This document shows positions 8,980 through 22,480 of a stretch of DNA of 64,000 nucleotides, in pieces; the stretch's first letter is position 1, and every line of letters begins with the position of its first letter. The translations under genes were made by a program, and so were the position numbers. Under the pieces are notes generated by a model. The model made no database searches, was not told the origin of the DNA, and was given only the letters and a program-made list of their open reading frames with translations. The DNA comes from Poecilobothrus nobilitatus (lineage: Eukaryota > Arthropoda > Insecta > Diptera > Dolichopodidae). The stretch spans positions 620,001-684,000 of the forward strand of contig CAMUPU010000001.1 of the NCBI GenBank assembly GCA_947095535.1, in the 5' to 3' direction.

Positions 8980-9309
8980 TAAAATCAAAAAAACATTGCT
9001 TATTTCGTTTTTAAGACAAAATGGACATATGAATTAAAATCAAATATAAATAAAGCGCTGTTGAGGGCTACCAAATACTTATTAGTTAGAGTAAATTAAA
9101 AAATTATACATTTTGGCTACGGATAATCGTGGTTAACCACAGTTATTAATCAAACAACCTCAAATTTCGAGTTCAAGGTATAAATAAAAGAAAAAAACAA
9201 TAATAAAAAAAAAATCTTTTTGAGGACTATACATTTGATAGTGTAATACGAATACTAGTCTTAAATTATATTTCAAATTGTGGGTATGCTACAAAAAAAT
9301 AATGTTCAA

Positions 9310-10330
9310 TACTGATAATTCAGATAATTGAAAAGGAAATCGCTACAACTTTTAATAATTGTTTAATAAATCTGTCAAATGACGGTAATAACTTGTTAAA
9401 CACTATTGATGTTGAGTACATGAACATTCAATTATCTCGCACGACCCCAGGAGAATTAAATGCAGTTATTAAATCGCTCAATTCAGCAGCTGCCACGGGC
9501 TGTGACAATATTTCTACCAATTCATACAAATATTTGCTGTTCATCTGACTACCCTTCTAAAATTCACAAACAGAGCTTTTCTAACTCATCCTTTTCTCTA
9601 AAATGATAGAATGAATATATGTTTTTATTTAGAGTTTTACTTAAATCATACCTCAAGCGTCGAACGCAAATTGTACGCATTAACAATTCTCTTAGTGTAG
9701 AAAAAACAATTTCGAAAGGTGTACCACAGGGTTCAATTTTAGAGCCTCTTCTATTTAAGCTTTACATAGATGATCTAACACACCTTGAATTAAAGGGCGA
9801 AATTCAGCTATACGCAGATGATGCGGTCCTAACTTATGTAGAAAATAACCAAAGTGGAAGTGCCAATTCGATTCGCCATGATCTCCATATTATTGAGGTT
9901 TGGCTAACAAAACATCGTTTAATTCTAAACCGTCAAAAAAAAAATTATGTTGTTGGAAAACAAAATCTCCGATAATCAGAATAATTAATCGTATAAAAAC
10001 AATTCGTTAGAAATTGTAAAGAAATTTAACTAATTAGGGTTAGTTTTGGATAATAAATCTAATTGGAGTTAGCACATTGAAGAAATTATTAAAAAATTGT
10101 CTCCCTATATTTGTATAATAAGAAAACTTCGTAACTATTTGTCAAACAAAGCTCTTTTAACGATATATTCGTCCTATATTAAGTCTTATACTGCTATTTA
10201 AATCCTATATGGAGCAGGGCGCCACAAGTGTACCTAAATAAACTGGAGATAGTACACACAAAGTGTTTGAAAATTATTCAACGGTTACCGATTTGTTATC
10301 CATCGCAATTTATTATACCAATATCTTATT
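9310..10330 (+). pseudogene. LINE reverse transcriptase relic
   Basis: Recognisable pieces in order: a segment with A-A-A-T-G-C-D-N-I (fingers region, near 9490); a deletion; then G-V-P-Q-G-S-I-L-E-P-L-L-F and the catalytic Y-A-D-D (9811-9822) in an open stretch 9619-9975; then a C-terminal segment with L-E-I-V-H-T-K-C-L-K-I-I near 10240. Reverse transcriptase copies LINE RNA at the target site. The G-P of the usual L-G-P-L-L motif is changed to E-P, and there are several frameshifts. It fits the jockey/CR1/LOA supergroup; I cannot place it more closely. Confidence 0.75.
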
Positions 10331-10916
10331 TTTATTTTTTTTATTTACCAACTTCTGGAATTTTTGTAAAACAACACATTTTGAAAATTTTTTATGCTTT
10401 CTTTCATTTTTTTTTCTCTCTTAATTAACTTGCAATAGTAAATCTTTTAATTCATTGTTGTATTATTTTTAATTAACTTGTACAATTTAAAAACTTTTAA
10501 ATTAAAATTTAATTTTGCTTTTTAATTACGCCTATATTATCTAAATTTTAAGACCACACAGCTTTGTGCTAAGAAAATGAAACGAAATACATATATTACC
10601 AGTTACAGAGTTTCAAAGGACACAATTAATTAAAGGTGAAATTTTAATTGACACAAAAATAGGTACAATACAGTTCATTTTTTTCAAGAATATCTCTAGA
10701 TACATCGACTCAGCAAATTGTTTATCAAAAATAAGAAATAAATTGACATTTAACACGCATTTTACATCTGCAATTTATAAATAAATCAAATGCCCGAACA
10801 TTTAAAAAAGTTGGCTTTTATCTTCCTGACTAAATTTACCCAGGTCTAGCTTTACACAATTGAATACCCTGTAATCCCTTGTAGAGCTTTAATTTGTATG
10901 TCCTGCCAAAGAAAAA
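10331..10916. other. AT-rich DNA, no gene seen
   Basis: This stretch holds A/T runs and possibly the decayed 3' end of the preceding LINE. Nothing else is recognisable. Confidence 0.4.
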
Positions 10917-11372
10917 TTTGTACAGGTGCCTAGGTTAGGGGTGTCTAAAAATAACAAATTTAAAATTTTTGAGCCCTAATACCTCTTAAACAGGGGGTAA
11001 TTCAAAGAAATTTTCTGAGTAAATTTACACTAATTTTAAAAGTTCTTTCTTACCTCAAAATTTCAAGTCTCTATCCAAAAGCGTATCGGAGTTATAAAGT
11101 AAAAAAAATCATGCAAAATTTTGTTTTCACATAACGGTAAATATGTTAAACGTTAAATACTAAATTTAAAAAAAATGTATAATTTTGATATTGGTTTATA
11201 AAGGTAAACAAAAGTCTTGTCGAATGCCGTTAAGCCGTTTTAAGTGGAAAAACTGTTAAGCAGAACTTGAAATAAACACATTTAATATTAGGGATTTCAC
11301 AAAGTTTGACGGGCTGAAGCTCCTTAATGCATAGGGCTGCATGAAAAGATTGTTTTACAACATTCATTTTTT
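10917..11372 (-). mobile_element. Helentron fragment, diverged
   Basis: Blocks such as GGTGTCTAAAAATA, CTTAAACAGGGGGT, CACATAACGGTAAA and GGGCTGAAGCTCC follow the order of the fuller copy at 43845-45402. Neither terminus is present. It is the most diverged copy in the window. Confidence 0.65.
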
Positions 11373-11384
11373 TTTGGTCTGCCA

Positions 11385-11660
11385 AATACGCATAATGTCA
11401 ATATTGAAAAAATCACAATGTCAATTGACATTATGCGTTTTTTTTCAAAAGTGCATAATGTCAAATGTCAATATCATACGAAGATCTTTAAATTAAATTT
11501 TGATCTTACTTATGGTTTTTTTATTTCAATATAGAAAACATTACAATGTTAATTGACATTATGCGTTTTTTTCAAAAGTGTATAATGTCACTTGACTTTA
11601 TGCACGTTTGAAACGTGTATAGTGTCAATTGACATTATGCACGTTGACGTTATGCGACTC
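11385..11660. repeat. Cluster of palindromic CATAATGTCAATTGACATTATG half-sites
   Basis: AATGTCAATTGACATT (11417-11432) is a perfect 16-base palindrome followed by ATGCG, a T-run, CAAAAGTGCATAATGTCA. The same series returns at 11545-11590, a period of 128. Further half-sites lie at about 11391, 11452, 11580 and 11620-11656. It may be an expanded end of a DNA transposon or a short satellite; the function is unknown. Confidence 0.7.
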
Positions 11661-11778
11661 CTCCATCTTCAACGGTGTAAAAGTTTTGTAAAGGGACAGA
11701 CGGACGGTCAGAGTGAAACTAATAGGCACATTTTTTCAAAATTTTTTTTGGAAATATGGCAAAAATATTTGAAGTTCT

Positions 11779-11840
11779 GATTATAAAACAAGTGTTGAGT
11801 ATTTTGATTGATTATAGATTATAAAACAAGTGTTGAGTAT
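11779..11840. repeat. 38-base direct repeat
   Basis: GATTATAAAACAAGTGTTGAG occurs at 11779 and at 11817. Confidence 0.7.
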
Positions 11841-14330
11841 ATTATCTGTTCACAAAATTATTTTCATAACTAAAAATACAAATTTATTAAATTAGATACT
11901 AAAATGAATCAAAACAAATTCACTTTTTAAATTTTTGTAAAGAAGAAGATAAAATTACATCTTCATTCTAAATTTTAATGTTATGATTTTCTTTAAGATT
12001 CATTATCGTTGATAATAATATTTTGGATATAATAACAAATGCATATGGAAATGAAACTAGGCCAGTGCAGTACATTACTTTTTAACCCATATTATGTAAT
12101 TCTTAGAAACAAAGCGATAAATTATTATAATTTATTGACTTTTATAAAATTGTATTGATTTGGAGAAATGCAAAATAGTATATAAGAATTGATATTTTGT
12201 TAAATAAAACAGAATTATTCTGACTAAACCAAAATGAACATCTTCTTTTAATTTTATACATTTAGCAATTAACTTTGCTGTAGTATCATAATTGGAATAG
12301 ATAATTATTTTGTTAATGGAAAATTTCTTTTAAATACTTTGCTGAAGAAATTATATAGGTGACCGTACCTTATGAATATACGGTAAACAGCATTTAGCTT
12401 TGCTACAGTAATAGGCGTTCACTAAGCCATATAAATATATGGTGACATATGTATATGCCAATAGGGGTGGACCAAATAAATACAGTGAGCCGCACATACA
12501 TATAGAAATAATAGGGAAAGGACTAATGACACACAATACAACATAAAAGAAAATAACACAAAACATAATACACAAGCATAAAGTTTCACAATAAGTTTCA
12601 AAATATGAAAAAAATATTTCATCTTATGGATAACGATACTATTCACAAAAATGAAAAATTTTTTTGATATTATGAAACGGAAATTCAAGCAATTTGAAAT
12701 TTTTGCAACGATCTTGTCTGTTGATGAGGAAATAAATTCATACTTTAGAAGAAACAATTGGAAGATATATGTATATTCGCAGTAATCCGATCAGATTTGG
12801 ATTTTAATACTGGTGTCTTCTGTTAGATCCTGTATATTTGTTTCATTCTGATTCGCAGTATGAACATCAAATTACAAACAATCGGATTAGTCGCATATAT
12901 TATTTTAATATGACTGGAGTGAGTACAAGAGACAAAGAGTCGTACAGTTTATATTCACAACGGTTTTACTTATTACTATCTTTTTGTTTGCTCAATGATC
13001 CAGAATTTCATATTAAATTATGAATGTTAGATTGGATTCAGAAACTAATTAAAAAATACGTATTTCATTAAGACAAATAATAATTAACAAGAACACGCTA
13101 AAACTTGTGACCTCGAAGTGACAATTTACTTGTGACAATTTAACTTAACAATTTAGTTTAAAAAATTTTAATCCCAGATATTTACCAAAAAAAAGAAAAG
13201 GGAAAATTTTTTTTTGACATTTTGGCGTGCACATGTTGCGTAATTTTATAAACGTAAAGCATCAAAAATCATAAATTCTTGTAATTATAAACCAAAAAAA
13301 ACTAATAAAATATAATAAAGAATTCGATCAACTAATAAAACTTAATTGTGCCACTAATTCTATTCGAACACAATCGAACTTTTCATACAGAATTTCACTG
13401 AACACAATTCCTAATTACACTCAACAGCATTTTAGACAGCACTCAACCGAATTCCAAATTATACTCAAAAACATTTTCGACAGCACTCAACAGTATTGTG
13501 AAATTCCACTCACGAAAAGATTTACATACCTACACATTTCAGATAAGAAGATATTTTTTTTTACTAACCAATTAATTTTAATTTACTACTAATAAAAATT
13601 ACATGAACGAAAACTAAATAAAGGTAATTTAGCTATTATTTTTTGTTATTTCTAAAAATGAATTTAATTGTTTTTAATGTTAAAAATATAAACTTTGTCT
13701 ATTATCTTTATGCTAGTTCTAAAATGAATTTAATTTTTTAATATTAAATATATAACATATCAAATTATTGTATTTTTTCTCCCCTGTAAAATTTATTATT
13801 TTAATTAGGTAAAAACAAAAAAAGAAAAAGAAAAAAGGAAAATGAACGATTAAAATATTATATTAATTTATTTTTGCACAAATATTAAAATATAATAATT
13901 CATAATAACAAATAATATGAATTAATATTTTAATATATTAACATATTAATATTACGTTAATATTTTTTTTTAAATTGATTTAAAGGAGACGATTGATTGG
14001 GTCAGTAATAATTGCGATTTATTGTAAATTGTGATCTGAACTTATTTACATATAATCTAACATAAAATTCTTTGTGCTCTTACTACTTCAATGAGGTTTT
14101 TGTTTTATAATTGCATATTATTATAGGCATCACTAATTATTGTGTCATCAGTGAATAAAGATGGAAGTACATTTGACTTACCGCAGAAGATTAATGCATC
14201 ATATGCGGAATATGCAGAATATTCACGTGTTTAATTAACAAATAAATATATGTAAAATTTTCCTAAATTAGAATTAAAAATAGTAAACTTTTTATTTCTA
14301 AGTTTAAATTTTGTTAATTTCACAAAAAAT
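11841..14330. other. AT-rich DNA without recognisable genes
   Basis: The only structure I see is a two-copy 45-base repeat (13413-13502: ACTCAACAGCATTTTAGACA and a variant) and A/T-rich palindromic runs at 13860-13970. Short frames near 12350-12760 and 12838-13023 have no recognisable domains. Confidence 0.4.
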
Positions 14331-14394
14331 TAAATATAAAAACTTGCCGCTGATTTCATTTACTAATAATTAAATTTATAATAGTATATTAAAT

Positions 14395-15513
14395 ATGAAT
14401 TGTGAAGATTGTAATACAAAAGTTGTACGCCAAAATACAAACAAGGTTTATTGTGGAGATTGTATGTGTGTGTTTCATAGTGATTGTGTCAATATTAAAA
14501 AAGCAGATATTTTTTTTCTTTTACGAGGGTTGGTGGAAAACTCGAAAGTCACCAAGAGGAACTGCACGTGCTTCCTCAAGGTAGTGTTGGACTTTAACCA
14601 ACCAAAACCACCCCCCTTTTAAAACCAAACTTTAGGATGGAACCTTTAATAGTATTGGTGTGTGAAGTGAAATGTTCTGAGAATAATCTATCTGCATAGC
14701 TCAGATATTAATAGTACAGTATAGCTAGCAAATACATAATTTTAATACTGCAACAATTTCACAATCTAATACTGTGGCTAATGTATGCATCACCAATACC
14801 CCTAACGTTGATCAACATGTAATATCAGATGATAATTCTCCTACTACAAACATAAATATACAAGTATTATTGACCAGCATTTTTCAAATGTTGTGCAACA
14901 TGATATACCGAAAAACAAAATTACAGTAGATATAGTATACAAAAAGATCAGCAACTTAGAAAATAAAACAACTGCAACATAAGAATTCTTATCTACATAC
15001 AAAAATACATAAACTAGAAAACAGATTAAACCATATGCTGCAACAAGAGTTAAACAACTACATTGAACTCTCTGGATTACCAATGATGGAAGAAGACAAG
15101 TGCATAACTGCAGCAAAAAAACATTTTTAAAGATGATTTATCTATTGATGTATGTATGATAATGAAATTGTGAGATGTATGATAATGTATGTATGATAAT
15201 GAAATTGTGAGACGTTTTCTAAACAAGAGCAAATTTGAGACTGAGACCAAATACAATATCAATCTCAATAGCAACAATAGCAGTAATAGTAAAATAAACA
15301 ATAAAAAATCAAATAGGCAGATTATCTGTATACAATTTAAAGAAAGAGGTATGAAAGAAAAACTTCTAAAGGCAAAATTAATCAACTTTAATAATTTAAA
15401 CACTGGTAACGTAAATAACAACAGCACAAAAAATAAAATTTTTATAAATGAGAGTTTAACCAAATACTATAAAGCTTTATATATAGAAGGAAGAAAGGTA
15501 AAAGGGGTAAAAT
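14395..15513 (+). pseudogene. LINE-A ORF1 (nucleic-acid-binding protein), broken
   Basis: ORF1 proteins bind LINE RNA. The N-terminus shows a PHD-like zinc motif (C-x2-C ... C-x2-C ... H-x2-C, 14400-14490). It is interrupted at about 14511 by an antisense LINE-C tail. After it come a coiled-coil-like stretch, an I-E-L-S-G-L-P block near 15060, and at 15189-15513 a Lys/Asn-rich segment with I-F-I-N-E-S-L-T, typical of the RRM-like end of jockey/CR1 ORF1. Several frameshifts are present. ORF2 remnants follow at 15715. Confidence 0.65.
14511..14652 (-). mobile_element. 5'-truncated LINE-C copy (3' UTR only), antisense
   Basis: After a T-rich run (poly-A on the minus strand), the sequence is the reverse complement of the 3' UTR at about 28965-29090: GGAAAACTCGAAAGTCACC, TAGTGTTGGACTTTAACCAA, then AAAACCAAAC. 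Homology stops near 14652. It is a dead-on-arrival insertion in LINE-A ORF1. Confidence 0.8.
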
Positions 15514-15714
15514 AGTACAAGTATCTATGTTATAAAAATTGTAATATATTTTTGAAAAAAAATGAAAATAGTGCAATTTTCAAAATAAGATCATTTGACG
15601 ATTTAAAAAATATTTGGTATAATTTTTCATTATTATTTTAATTTACATCAAATAAAATAATTAAAGATTTTTGTTATGAATCAAAAAAATTATTTTGTTG
15701 AAGATTTACAGCAA

Positions 15715-16830
15715 CATTTACAACAATATTAAGGTTGGCTTAGATTCTGTGTTTGGTAAATAGTAATTTGAATAATGTCTTCATTGTACATCAAAATATT
15801 AGAAGTCTGCGGGCAAATTTTAATATACTTGTTGCACATCTAGAAATCTTTAAAAAACTTCCAGATTTTATATTTGTTTCTGTAATCTGAATAATGAAAT
15901 AGATAGTTATTCCTTACCTAATTATAATTTCTTTGCTACGATAAATGAAAATATTGCGACTGGAGGTGTAGACTGTAGATTGTTTTGTGAATGTAAAATA
16001 TGATTATACTTCTGAACAGTTTAATCTGAAAACAGCTGATATTATTAAAATTAATGTTAATATAAATAATCATCTTTTTCTATTTTTGTGCATATAACGC
16101 TTTAACAATTATAACATTAAGTCGTTTTGTGAAGAATTTTTTGCATTACTTGATAAAATAAAAACAAAAAATTAACGGCTTAGTTTCTATTATAAATGTT
16201 GTATTATAAATATGATCATATATTTATTCGTCTTTCAAATTTTCTTGATATTTCTCAAGAAATCATGGATTTCAAAATAACCGATCATTATATGTGTGGT
16301 ATCTTAATAGTGTGTAATTCTCACAAAAAAAGTTCTTATACTAGTACTATATTTTTGGTATAGTCAAAAATTTATTTTAAATAGCTTAACGCATTTCTAC
16401 TTATCGAATTTTGGTAGGTGGTATATTTAGAAGCCAATATTTCAAAAGTTTTTGGAGAATTATTTGAAATTTTAAATGTTTATGTGGAGTGTAAATAAAA
16501 AGCAAATATTAGAATGAAAAATATAAAATGTACTTGCCAGTCTTGCACGAGTCTTATATATAAACAAGTATTATCTCAAAATAATAGCTTCTTTTTTGAA
16601 ACTATAAGTGCAACTGAAGTTTTAAAAATATTAATTCTTTAAAAAATTGTCAATCTTGTGGTCTAGATAATATCTAGAATTTTACTTTGCAATCGATTTC
16701 TTATAATATTACATATATTTTAGCATTTTTATTTAATAAAAGTGTATGTTTGGGTACATTTTCAGATGTTCTCAAAAATGCGTGTGTCTTACCTCTATAT
16801 AAAAAAAAATGATTCATTGGACATAAGCAA
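15715..16830 (+). pseudogene. LINE-A ORF2 relic (endonuclease and start of RT)
   Basis: Scattered frames near 15890-16000 resemble the LINE endonuclease (P-N-Y-N-F-F-A, then a Gly-Gly-Val block). L-D-I-S-N-W near 16815 stands where the N-Y-R-P block of reverse transcriptase is expected, and C-G-L-D-N-I near 16655 matches the G-x-D-N-I block just before the RT core. There are many stops and no catalytic RT core. It is placed as a continuation of ORF1 at 14395 by order and strand. Confidence 0.5.
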
Positions 16831-16918
16831 CTGGACATATGGACTTTGGACATCATAATATATCATCATACACCGCAATATTTCTTTAAAAATATTTTTT
16901 TTTTATATATTATATAGT

Positions 16919-18370
16919 CCAGATAAAATAATTACGTGGAATGCCGATGGCATCCTAAATAAAAAATTAGAACTAGAAACATCAAGATCAACTCTGACAC
17001 GAGGCAAAGAACTAAGAGCGGCAATAAAAGAATCAGGTTATCAATTTCATTCTACTGGTAAATCTACAAATTGGCCTACAAATAGGAATAAATTCCTGAT
17101 CTGCTTGACTTCTTTATAACAAATAAAGTATCCTCAAACTTCATTACTATTGATGAAAGTTTTGATTTGAATTCATGTCTGCAGTTATATTAACATTGCA
17201 TGAATCAGTAGCTCTAAAATCTATTAAACCTTCGCTAACTAATGCTACAACAAATTGGGTCAGTTTGAAAATATATTTACATGAAAATGCCAATTTGAAT
17301 ACCGTTATTAGCTCTAAGGAAGAATTAGAAATAGCTGCTGAAGATTTTATGAAAATTATTCAAAATGCTTCGTGGTATTGCACTATGCAAAATACTACAA
17401 GAAGAAGCGTATAATTTTCCAAGGTATATTATTGATAAAATTAAAAGGAAACGTAAAGCTCGAAGAAGATGTCAACAATCTTGTGATCCAGCTGATAAAA
17501 CTATTCTTAACAATAAAGAGCAAGAACTGAAAAGAAAAATAAAAAAATTAAACTAAAATCATTTTCGTAAATATTTAGAAAAGCTCTCAAATACAAAAGA
17601 TATCAATTATTCTTTGTGGAAAGCAACAAGCAAATATAGAAGACCCGTAAGGTATAATGTTCCACTCAAAAAAAATTATGTCTCCTGGGCACGAAGTGAT
17701 AAAGAAAAAACTGAAACGCTTGCTGAGCATCTCTTTGAAACTTACAATCCAAACGATATAGAGTCAGATGTTAATATTGAATTAGTAGAAAATTCTCACG
17801 TAGATTTGGATATAACTGCTGTCAGGCATAAAGAACTAATCAAAACAATCAAAAGTATGAATTCAAAATAGGCTCCCGGGTTTGATCTCATAACAACAGA
17901 GGTTCTAAAGCACTTACCAAAGAAAGCATTATCATTATTAACAAAAATTTTAAATGCACCTTTAAAAATGAAATATGTTCCTAGCGTGTGGAAAGTAGCT
18001 GAAGTCATTATGATACAGAAACCAGGTAAACCACCAAATGAAACAAATTCCTATAGGCCAATATCTTTATTACCAATTATATCAAAGATATTCGAGAAAG
18101 TACTATTGAATACACTTCTACCTATAATAAAGGAACGGCAGATCATAGCAAATCATCAGTTTGGATATAGTCAAAATCATTCAACGATCGAACAAGTTTA
18201 TAGAATCACAAACAATATTGAAAAATCACTAGAGGAGACGAGATCTGGTATGTTCGTAATTCCGATATTCACAGGCACTTGAAAATTCCATTCGTAACAG
18301 ACGAGATACAAAGGGTAGCTTCACACCACTAATCTCGGTTGTTCAATCATGCCAGTCTCGTAATTTTTTG
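16919..18370 (+). pseudogene. Jockey-type LINE ORF2 with two internal deletions
   Basis: It starts with the endonuclease opening I-I-T-W-N-A-D-G-I (16930) and jumps within about 20 codons to R-G-K-E-L-R-A-A-I-K, from the end of the endonuclease, so most of that domain is missing. Then follow the domain end (17160-17410), a basic linker (17365-17556), W-A-R-S-D-K-E-K-T-E (17686-17715), P-G-F-D-L-I (17877) and S-Y-R-P-I-S-L-L-P (18049-18075). After L-E-E-T-R-S-G-M the frame jumps at about 18250 to R-N-S-D-I-H-R-H-L, the C-terminal tail of jockey ORF2. The catalytic D-D block of RT is therefore absent. Family order and wording match the jockey clade. Confidence 0.8.
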
Positions 18371-18607
18371 GTTATTTGGCGATTAAAACTTTATAAGAAC
18401 TGCACCAATGGTCAGATGAACATTGCACTGCACCAATGCTCAGATGAAAAATATTTCATTCATATTATAATTTCCTCTAAGTATAATAAAGCACATATAA
18501 TAGTAATATTTAGTATAATAAAGTAAATATAATAATCAAACCAGCAACAAGTTAAGTAACGGCAATGCATTTCGCTTTTTAAAATGTTTTCTAAATAATG
18601 AACTTAA
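18371..18607. other. Probable 3' UTR/tail of the jockey copy
   Basis: It contains a 30-base direct repeat (CTGCACCAATG..CAGATGAA at 18400 and 18430) and A/T-rich TATAATAAAG runs. Confidence 0.35.
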
Positions 18608-18808
18608 ACAACATAATTAAATTTTGTTTCTGTTGTTTAATTAATTTTTTTTTAATTACAGGATTAACTATTTAATTAAAGTATAAAAATATTTAATACA
18701 ACATAATTAAATTAATTATACAACATAATTAAATTTTGTTTCTGTTGTTTAATTAATTTTTTTTTAATTACAGGATTAACTATTTAATTAAAGTATAAAA
18801 ATATTTAA
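18608..18808. repeat. 112-base tandem duplication
   Basis: ACAACATAATTAAATTTTG through TATAAAAATATTTAA occurs at 18608-18696 and again at 18720-18808, nearly identical, so it is recent. Confidence 0.85.
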
Positions 18809-20212
18809 AAAGTGCTGACTTTCAGAATTCAACATTTTTATTTTTTTACTTTTGGATTAATAAAAATTATAAAGATTGTGAATCATTCTGTAAAATTTTT
18901 TTTTGTTTTTATTTTTATACTGTTGTTGCTTACATATCATATTTATATTTCGGTCATTTAAATTTTTTTCTAATATTAACAGTATAATTTCAAATCTGAC
19001 CTATAATATTTAATTTCAACATTATTAGATTTTGCTACATTTAAAATAAAAATATGTATAATCAAATTAATAAAACTCAACATAAATGCAGTGATAAAAC
19101 TCTGTGCTTTAACAGATTCCAAAACTGAAGTTATTGTTTGTAATAGGATCTGTAAAAGAAAGTTTCATGTTAAAAGAAGTTAGGTTAAAAGAAAGTTGCA
19201 TAATTTCGTTTGCGACAGTTCCTTGGATTTGAACCAACCGACTAAAATACTTAAAGACGGGTTTATTAGTTGCTTAAAGGATATCATGAATGAATGTAAA
19301 GGTTCCTCGGTCAAAAAAGTTTATGCGTTAAAAAATAACTCGTTGTGTTTTAACGATTTGACAAAAAGCAAAGAAGATTTTACAGATCTTTTTAATGACT
19401 TGAAAAGTGACCTTCTCTTAGCAACATCAAATGAGTGGGGTGGCATTCGTGATTTAATGACATTAACAATCTTAAAGATGATTTAACCCGCATGAAATTA
19501 TCCCTTCATACTATGGGAATAAAGGAACAATTACTAAATTTCAATAGAAGTCAATTAACAATAAATCTTTATATCTGGAATTATCAAGCAGTACTACGGA
19601 CACATTGGATTCTGTTCCAGAGAAGGAACTTATTGCAACTCATTGCAAGAACCGGGATTTACCGTCTACTTCAATAAAGGAGATAAAATTCGCCTCTACT
19701 AATTTTCATACTATAAAGGTAAACTCGAAACCAGGAAAGAACTCAAAAAAGTAGATTTCTTACCTCCTACATTAACAAGACATACAAAGTCCAGCTCTAC
19801 TAGTGACAGTCATCTGCTTTATTTTTCAAAGTTCCCAGCGAAATCAAATATAAAAAGGATTAATAAGTTGTTAATTGATAAATTTAATTGTAGTAATACT
19901 CATGTTACAAACATTACACCTAAAAGTTTAAAATACCAACCCAAATACAAAACTTTCAAAGTAATGGTACCTAAATATAAAGTTAATATAATAATGAACA
20001 CAAAAAATTGGGGAAACCCTTATTCAAAATTTTATGCAAAAAGACCCTCCTGATAAAAACTATAAAATCACACCATCAACATAGAAAAAATATCGTCTTT
20101 TAAATCCTTTTGCTATTTTCTCTAATAAAGCAAATGTACTTACTCAGACATTATCAAACATACAACACAATAACACTGATTCTATTTTATCTAATAACAA
20201 TTTTACTTTACA

Positions 20213-20404
20213 GAGACCACGGTGAAATATTGGTAAGAGCGTATAAAATACGCTGTTAACACTGACGGAGTGTGGGTTCGAATCCCACACACTTCGTAAG
20301 AGTTATTTCCTCTTACCACATTTACAGCCCCGCCTGCAAATGAGAGGCTGTGTCCACATTTCCTGTTCACATTTAGGTAGCAAGGAAATGCACTAAACAA
20401 AAAA
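20213..20404 (+). mobile_element. tRNA-Asn-like SINE with 11-base target duplication
   Basis: The 5' part is tRNA-like: A box TGGTAAGAGCG (20231-20241), an anticodon-loop-like CTGTTAAC with GTT at 20255-20257 (tRNA-Asn type), and B box GGTTCGAATCC (20275-20285) inside a perfect T-arm TGTGGG/CCCACA. A tRNA-unrelated part follows with ACAGCCCCGCCTGC, ending in an A-rich tail. TTTACTTTACA flanks it at 20202-20212 and 20405-20415. It is inserted in LINE-B ORF1. It shares its core with 5021-5130. The body is not a functional tRNA: the acceptor stem does not pair. Confidence 0.9.
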
Positions 20405-20582
20405 TTTACTTTACATTATGAAAAATACTGTTTACTACCCACATTTAATAAATTCACTAATTTCTCAAGTCAATTTCTAGCATTACCAATTAATACAGAT
20501 AACGATGATAATGACAATATCGATGATAATTGTATTAATATTGCTAATAGTATTAGTAATAATTACAGCAATAATAATGATA

Positions 20583-21804
<1,222 letters not shown>

Positions 21805-21886
21805 AATTGATAATAACAACAATAATACATTAGAGTTAAAACAAAATATATCATCTTTATTTGATATAATACTTAGCACTTTCTTC

Positions 21887-22480
21887 TAATACATATTCAG
21901 ATAATTCCTTTAGTAACGTTAATAATGCTAATTCTGTGATTAATAATAAAACGACTATAATGACGACTATTCATAAGTATGATAATTTTATTAAAGGGCC
22001 AACACAAATTTCGGGTGTTAGGCTGGGTGCTACGAAAACCCCTATTGAACAGTTGCCACCCCAAACAAATGATAATACTTTCGTTCAACCTTTAGTGTTA
22101 CCAACAGTTAGAATGTCGTTAAATGAACAAGATAAAATGTATGCCATTTTAAGATTAAGAGATAAAAGAATATATAACCTTACGACTACTATAATTGTGT
22201 TATCAAGGGGCAAAAAAAAGGCTAACGTTTTAGTACTTCTACATAATGAAAGCCTTCTAATGAATAACAAAGCTCTTTATGACCTCTTTGTAAATGATCA
22301 TGAGTCTATTGGCGTGCCCATTAAAATGATGCAAGGAGACTTAAAAGCCTTTCGTAGTTATTGTAACAGTAACATTATAATCACTTACAGTGTTCGAGAG
22401 AAAGTTATAATAAGTTTTTTCTTGCCAAAAGTTAAAAATAACTTAATCACTGTATCAACAATAAAGCAGAAAAATATCTC
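21887..22480 (+). pseudogene. LINE-B, end of ORF1 / ORF1-ORF2 junction
   Basis: A 213-codon frame (21936-22577) runs through here. Its last third reads S-L-Y-Y-Q-N-V-R, the start of a LINE endonuclease, so the frame joins an ORF1-like C-terminal part to ORF2. The middle (about residues 55-150) contains G-K-K-K-A-N-V-L-V-L and has no domain I can name. Confidence 0.45.

Larger units (their letters stand above)
7469..9246. repeat. Dispersed repeat, copy 2 (carries a Helitron and a second insert)
   Basis: The left part 7469-7685 matches 6884-7094. The middle part 8525-8622 and the right part from about 9066 to 9246 match 7095-7378. Between them lie the Helitron (7686-8524) and an AT-rich insert (about 8623-9065) containing a long inverted repeat. 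Confidence 0.65.

Noticed and set aside
12351..12757. Minus-strand frames with Cys/Leu-rich, membrane-like sequence
   Set aside because: No domain, no consistent start or codon pattern, and overlapping frames in AT-rich DNA. Probably chance.
20213..20290. A tRNA-Asn gene
   Set aside because: A and B boxes and an anticodon-like GTT exist, but the acceptor stem does not pair and the unit has an A-tail and target duplication, so it is a SINE.
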